NCBI GenBank assembly: GCA_002409405.1
Contig: DHNG01000020.1
Location: 64,043 to 71,136, forward strand
Direction of reading: 5' to 3'
Source: Flavobacteriales bacterium UBA5422
GTDB lineage: Bacteria > Bacteroidota > Bacteroidia > Flavobacteriales_D > Crocinitomicaceae
Length of the DNA stretch: 7,094 nucleotides
Below, one piece after another: positions 5,201 to 7,094 of this stretch. Positions within the stretch are counted from its first letter, which is position 1; every line of letters starts with the position of its first letter. A program made the position numbers and the translations under genes. The notes under the pieces were generated by a model, which saw nothing but the letters and a program-made list of their open reading frames with translations, did not search any database and was not told where the DNA came from.

Positions 5201-7094
5201 TTGTGGAAAGAGAGCTCGTTCCAATACATTGAAGGAAAATCAGGATGGGGGCAAGATCATTTCTTTCAGTTTAAGAAAAATACATTCTCAAATGTCAATT
5301 ATGTGCGTGCAGACCGTTTGAGAGAATGGAGTCCGGATTCTGTCTTACTGTCGGTTGATGTATACCCGGATGTTTCACTGGAGAATGCATATTATATCAA
5401 CGGAACACAAATAGATTATGGTGTTTGTACATGGACACCACCACTTCATGTGGCTGTTCTTGACCCTGTCACATTTGAACCATGGGGTACCAATTTCAAC
5501 GGTGCCAATCCTGATCACGATTTTGGAAATATACTATGTCGGGGTCGGGTAGAGGATTTTTTTATTTTTAACCAAGACAATCCGGCACACCTTCAGTCGT
5601 TTCAGAATATGGTATTGAATGAAGTACCGGACGGACATTATTTATTGATCTATGCACCAATCATGGGCTATTATAGTTCATGGAACGCATTGGATTCTGC
5701 GAATATGTACCAAACCTTTGCCGCATTGGGTTCGGATAGTATCATTCCCGGCCGGCCGGATCATCCGTTTTCATTTTTTGTAAGAAAGGGATATCCGAAT
5801 ACGGTAGTTGAACGTGTGATCGACCCGACAACCGGATCAGGCGCTGAAAACGGTTATGCATATATTCACATGGAAGCATACATGCCGACTTCTATTACAC
5901 AGGGGCAAGAAATATCTACGCTGATCGGACCGGCAATGAAATGGGGAAATGTGTACTGGCGACAAGAAAGTATCGACCTGATCAACAATACAGATACCAC
6001 CCGCTTACTGATTCAACCATATACCTGGAATATGGTTCCCGGAACCCCTGTAAATCTGCTGTTCAGTAATAATGATTCATTGATCAACCTGCAGGGAATA
6101 ATCAATCCGCAACAGTATCCCTACATACGACTACGGGCAAATTATAAGGATACAACGAATTATACTCCTGCACAAGTTGATAGCTGGCACGTATTGTATG
6201 ATCTGGCTCCGGAAGCGGCAATAGATGGAAGCAACGGGTATTATTTCAGCCATTTGAATGATAGTATTTACGAGGGGGAATCACTGAAATTTGCCGCAGA
6301 TATCCGTAATATCTTTGATATTGATATGGATTCGTTGCTGGTGAACTATTGGGTACAGGATAACAACAATGTAAAGCATTTCATTGACTATCCGCGACAA
6401 GATTCGTTGAAAGTAGGACAGACATTGAGAGATACAATTACTTTTTCTTCTACAGGTTTGTCAGGCCTTAACTCCCTGTGGGTAGAAGTGAATCCGTATA
6501 TTAACGGAAGTTTGTACGTCAAAGATCAACCGGAGCAGTATCACTTTAACAACCTGCTCCAGATTCCTTTTCATGTAAACGGGGACAATGAAAACCCCTT
6601 ACTGGATGTCACGTTTGACGGCAGACATATTCTCAATGGAGATATTGTTAACCCGAATGCAGAGATTCTGATTACACTAAAAGATGAAAATCCATATATG
6701 ATTATGGATGAACCTTCAGATACAACACTGTTCGGAATTTATTTAACAGATCCTGCCGGGAATTTAAAAAGAATACCGTTTGTAGACGGAATGGGAAATA
6801 CAGTAATGCAATGGCTTCCTGCTGAAAGCACACACAAACGATTTAAAATCATTTATCCCGCTGCTTTTACAATGGATGGGAAATACCGATTATTGGTTCA
6901 GGGGTCTGATAAGAGCGGAAACCTTTCAGGTGATTTCCAATACAAAGTAGATTTTGAAGTCATCCGCGCATCGAGTATTACACACATGATGAACTACCCG
7001 AATCCGTTTTCCACGAGTACACGCTTTGTATTTACACTTACAGGAACAGAAGTCCCGGATGATATCATTATCCAGATTATGACGGTATCCGGAA
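2213..7094 (+). CDS. porU2: Putative type IX secretion system sortase PorU2 (C25 gingipain-type cysteine peptidase), 3' end outside window
   Basis: An open frame of 1627 complete codons with no stop before the window ends. It has a Sec signal peptide (MIRLLHTT..., cleavage likely after AFA at 23-25) and a beta-rich N-terminal region to about 415. A peptidase C25 domain follows at about 420-780, starting AYIIVYHPSLYP and ending near NGDPGL (774-779). The catalytic residues appear to be His653 (YYGHKG) and Cys685 (ANSCYNGDLF), 32 residues apart, close to the 33 recalled for gingipain RgpB. Next come a CARDB-like Ig domain (about 788-900), a fibronectin-like stretch (about 950-1040), an ILEI/GG-like domain (about 1074-1195), a second CARDB-like region (about 1370-1455), an Ig-like domain starting GDNENPLLDV (1457 on), and a T9SS-type C-terminal domain starting MMNYPNPF (1592). 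PorU sortases cleave cargo C-terminal domains at the cell surface and attach the cargo to lipopolysaccharide. This protein far exceeds the roughly 1150-1300 residues of canonical PorU and follows a PorV-like gene, hence PorU2. It could instead be a secreted gingipain-like protease. Start: ATG overlapping the upstream TGA; no Shine-Dalgarno. Confidence 0.85.
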   Translation, partial: MIRLLHTTIFTVLLVLLLCPYSAFAQSYGNEWINFNQRYYSFPVAQTGLKRINYDDLNNAGIPVGSFSHQQIQLFGRQKEIPIWVETNGDGTFNSGDYILFYAERNDGWLDSMLYLDPSKAANPSVSLFNDTIYYFFTWNNQVNNLRFTDELSADYANYTPVNYVWDKYEQGYQNSYLEGERLQSLLSSAFYVAGEGYGLAQVNGINGYNLDLTAQTPYPYTASGSPAARFKGLVTTTASSPVAQSGDPNHHTQWRINGQLVYDQTGFGCIQFKADLPFSTAGMTHTTDLDWTIVGDLPVETMYQSLTYWSIDYPRIPNFNGAARFKIRVENGSQVKNRVDYTALGVSNPVIFSFGSSPRRIYPQTNGGSQAILFPNNSGGSYSEIVAYDLNSAQTITGFSPVNATGFFTNYANISHEQAYIIVYHPSLYPASNQYRMYRQSIAGGGNNVVMANIEELYLQYGGGIKQHINGIRRFALHSYDLSTQKPEALLLLGKGLYPTIARGNGFNQNLVPTFGVPASDILITSNLPGTSLWKPLIPTGRISVNTEAGILNYLDKITTYEGNQNQNDVYDTPSKDWQKHIIHLIGGTDLSQQASFNAQMEIMKIKAEGDRFGGKVHTLKRESDDPIPPTQLQNIMTRIANGVSVMTYYGHKGTTNSGFEINLDEVQNWNNANKYPLMIANSCYNGDLFELGLGSSSEYFVNTPKLGAIGYISSVSTGFHPMVGVYSNELYNQFTRISYSESIAKNMSNAIQALESPANMYMEVTATQMLLNGDPGLKVNYHNRPEIELLEQNISFKPDYVDLNTDSIEMNIALKNLGSSVIDSFTIEISRNFPGSDIDSIYHVKRAQLHYVDTVKIKFPLQPGIAAGLNVFDVKVDIPSFIPEQYDEIYNNQVIKNYFLNLNGIVPVVPYEFAVVPHDTITLKASTINPIAEYNTYRFQIDTTDLFNSPFLKNAVVSGLGGVKEVKPNQWNSPLQLQDSVVYFWRVAVDEQNPLWKESSFQYIEGKSGWGQDHFFQFKKNTFSNVNYVRADRLREWSPDSVLLSVDVYPDVSLENAYYINGTQIDYGVCTWTPPLHVAVLDPVTFEPWGTNFNGANPDHDFGNILCRGRVEDFFIFNQDNPAHLQSFQNMVLNEVPDGHYLLIYAPIMGYYSSWNALDSANMYQTFAALGSDSIIPGRPDHPFSFFVRKGYPNTVVERVIDPTTGSGAENGYAYIHMEAYMPTSITQGQEISTLIGPAMKWGNVYWRQESIDLINNTDTTRLLIQPYTWNMVPGTPVNLLFSNNDSLINLQGIINPQQYPYIRLRANYKDTTNYTPAQVDSWHVLYDLAPEAAIDGSNGYYFSHLNDSIYEGESLKFAADIRNIFDIDMDSLLVNYWVQDNNNVKHFIDYPRQDSLKVGQTLRDTITFSSTGLSGLNSLWVEVNPYINGSLYVKDQPEQYHFNNLLQIPFHVNGDNENPLLDVTFDGRHILNGDIVNPNAEILITLKDENPYMIMDEPSDTTLFGIYLTDPAGNLKRIPFVDGMGNTVMQWLPAESTHKRFKIIYPAAFTMDGKYRLLVQGSDKSGNLSGDFQYKVDFEVIRASSITHMMNYPNPFSTSTRFVFTLTGTEVPDDIIIQIMTVSG
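3470..4552 (+). other. Peptidase C25 (gingipain/PorU) catalytic domain within porU2
   Basis: Residues about 420-780 of the PorU2 frame. The order matches the family: opening strand YIIVYHP (421-427), the LLLLGKG segment (about 491-497), catalytic His653 in YYGHKG (codon 4169-4171), catalytic Cys685 in NSCYNGD (codon 4265-4267), and the closing NGDPGL motif. Domain limits are estimated by eye. Confidence 0.85.
5432..5797 (+). other. ILEI/FAM3 (GG)-like domain within porU2
   Basis: Residues about 1074-1195. The segment PPLHVAVLDPVTFEPW (1076-1091) resembles the 'V.V.DP.TG.V' opening of ILEI/GG domains. It is followed by LQSFQNMVLNEVPDGHYLLIYAP (with PDGHYLLIY at 1139-1147), like the 'L..FI..IPDGTIVL' core, then TFAALGSDSI (about 1168-1177), like 'AL..LGS', and an end FFVRKG (1188-1193), like the closing '...KG'. 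The match is from recalled family patterns; domain-level assignment is inference. Confidence 0.55.
6986..7094 (+). other. Start of a T9SS-type C-terminal (CTD-like) domain in porU2, cut by window edge
   Basis: From residue 1592 the frame reads MMNYPNPFSTSTRFVF, then a second strand IIIQIMTVSG. This follows the type A T9SS sorting-domain pattern (YPNPF, then polar residues and a strand, then a strand ending in V.G), which signals export through the T9SS. Only about 36 residues are visible; the final conserved strand and stop are outside the window. Confidence 0.7.

Noticed and set aside
2213..7094. Canonical porU
   Set aside because: The protein is over 1627 residues, follows rather than precedes a PorV-like gene, and has a long multi-domain tail, so PorU2 fits better. 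I cannot exclude that it is the only sortase of this genome.

Overview
The window reads as chromosomal DNA from a member of the Bacteroidota, most likely a Flavobacteriales lineage. A Crocinitomicaceae/Fluviicola-like relative is my guess only. The reasons are type IX secretion system (T9SS) family proteins, a Bacteroidota-type -7 element (TAnnTTTG), A-rich start regions mostly without Shine-Dalgarno sequences, and Bacteroidota-style PurS and phosphatidylserine synthase proteins.

Layout. The left end (1-1004) is a leftward pair: pssA (phosphatidylserine synthase, complete), followed by the first 60 codons of purS (a small subunit of the purine-pathway FGAM synthase), which runs off the left edge. 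Their stop and start codons overlap in an ATGA. A short divergent intergenic region (about 1005-1115) holds a likely rightward promoter and a small inverted repeat over the outer pssA start codon. To the right is a second translationally coupled pair: a complete PorV/PorQ-family outer-membrane barrel (putative PorV2, 1116-2216) and a very long, right-truncated C25 (gingipain/PorU-type) cysteine peptidase (putative T9SS sortase PorU2, 2213-7094 and beyond), again joined by ATGA. The peptidase frame stays open from 2213 to the last base (1627 complete codons).

Functional picture. In the canonical T9SS, the PorV barrel shuttles C-terminal-domain (CTD) cargo on the outer membrane to the sortase PorU, which cleaves the CTD and attaches the cargo to the surface. 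Here a PorV-like barrel and a PorU-like protease are coupled in the order barrel then protease, and the protease is much longer than canonical PorU. This is best explained as the paralogous PorV2-PorU2 pair, whose cargo and role are poorly known. The protease has an intact His/Cys dyad, several beta-rich domains including a stretch resembling the ILEI/FAM3-type GG domain, and its own T9SS-like C-terminal domain at the window edge. I see no tRNA, rRNA, CRISPR array, insertion sequence or clear terminator, and no gene-free stretch longer than about 110 bases.
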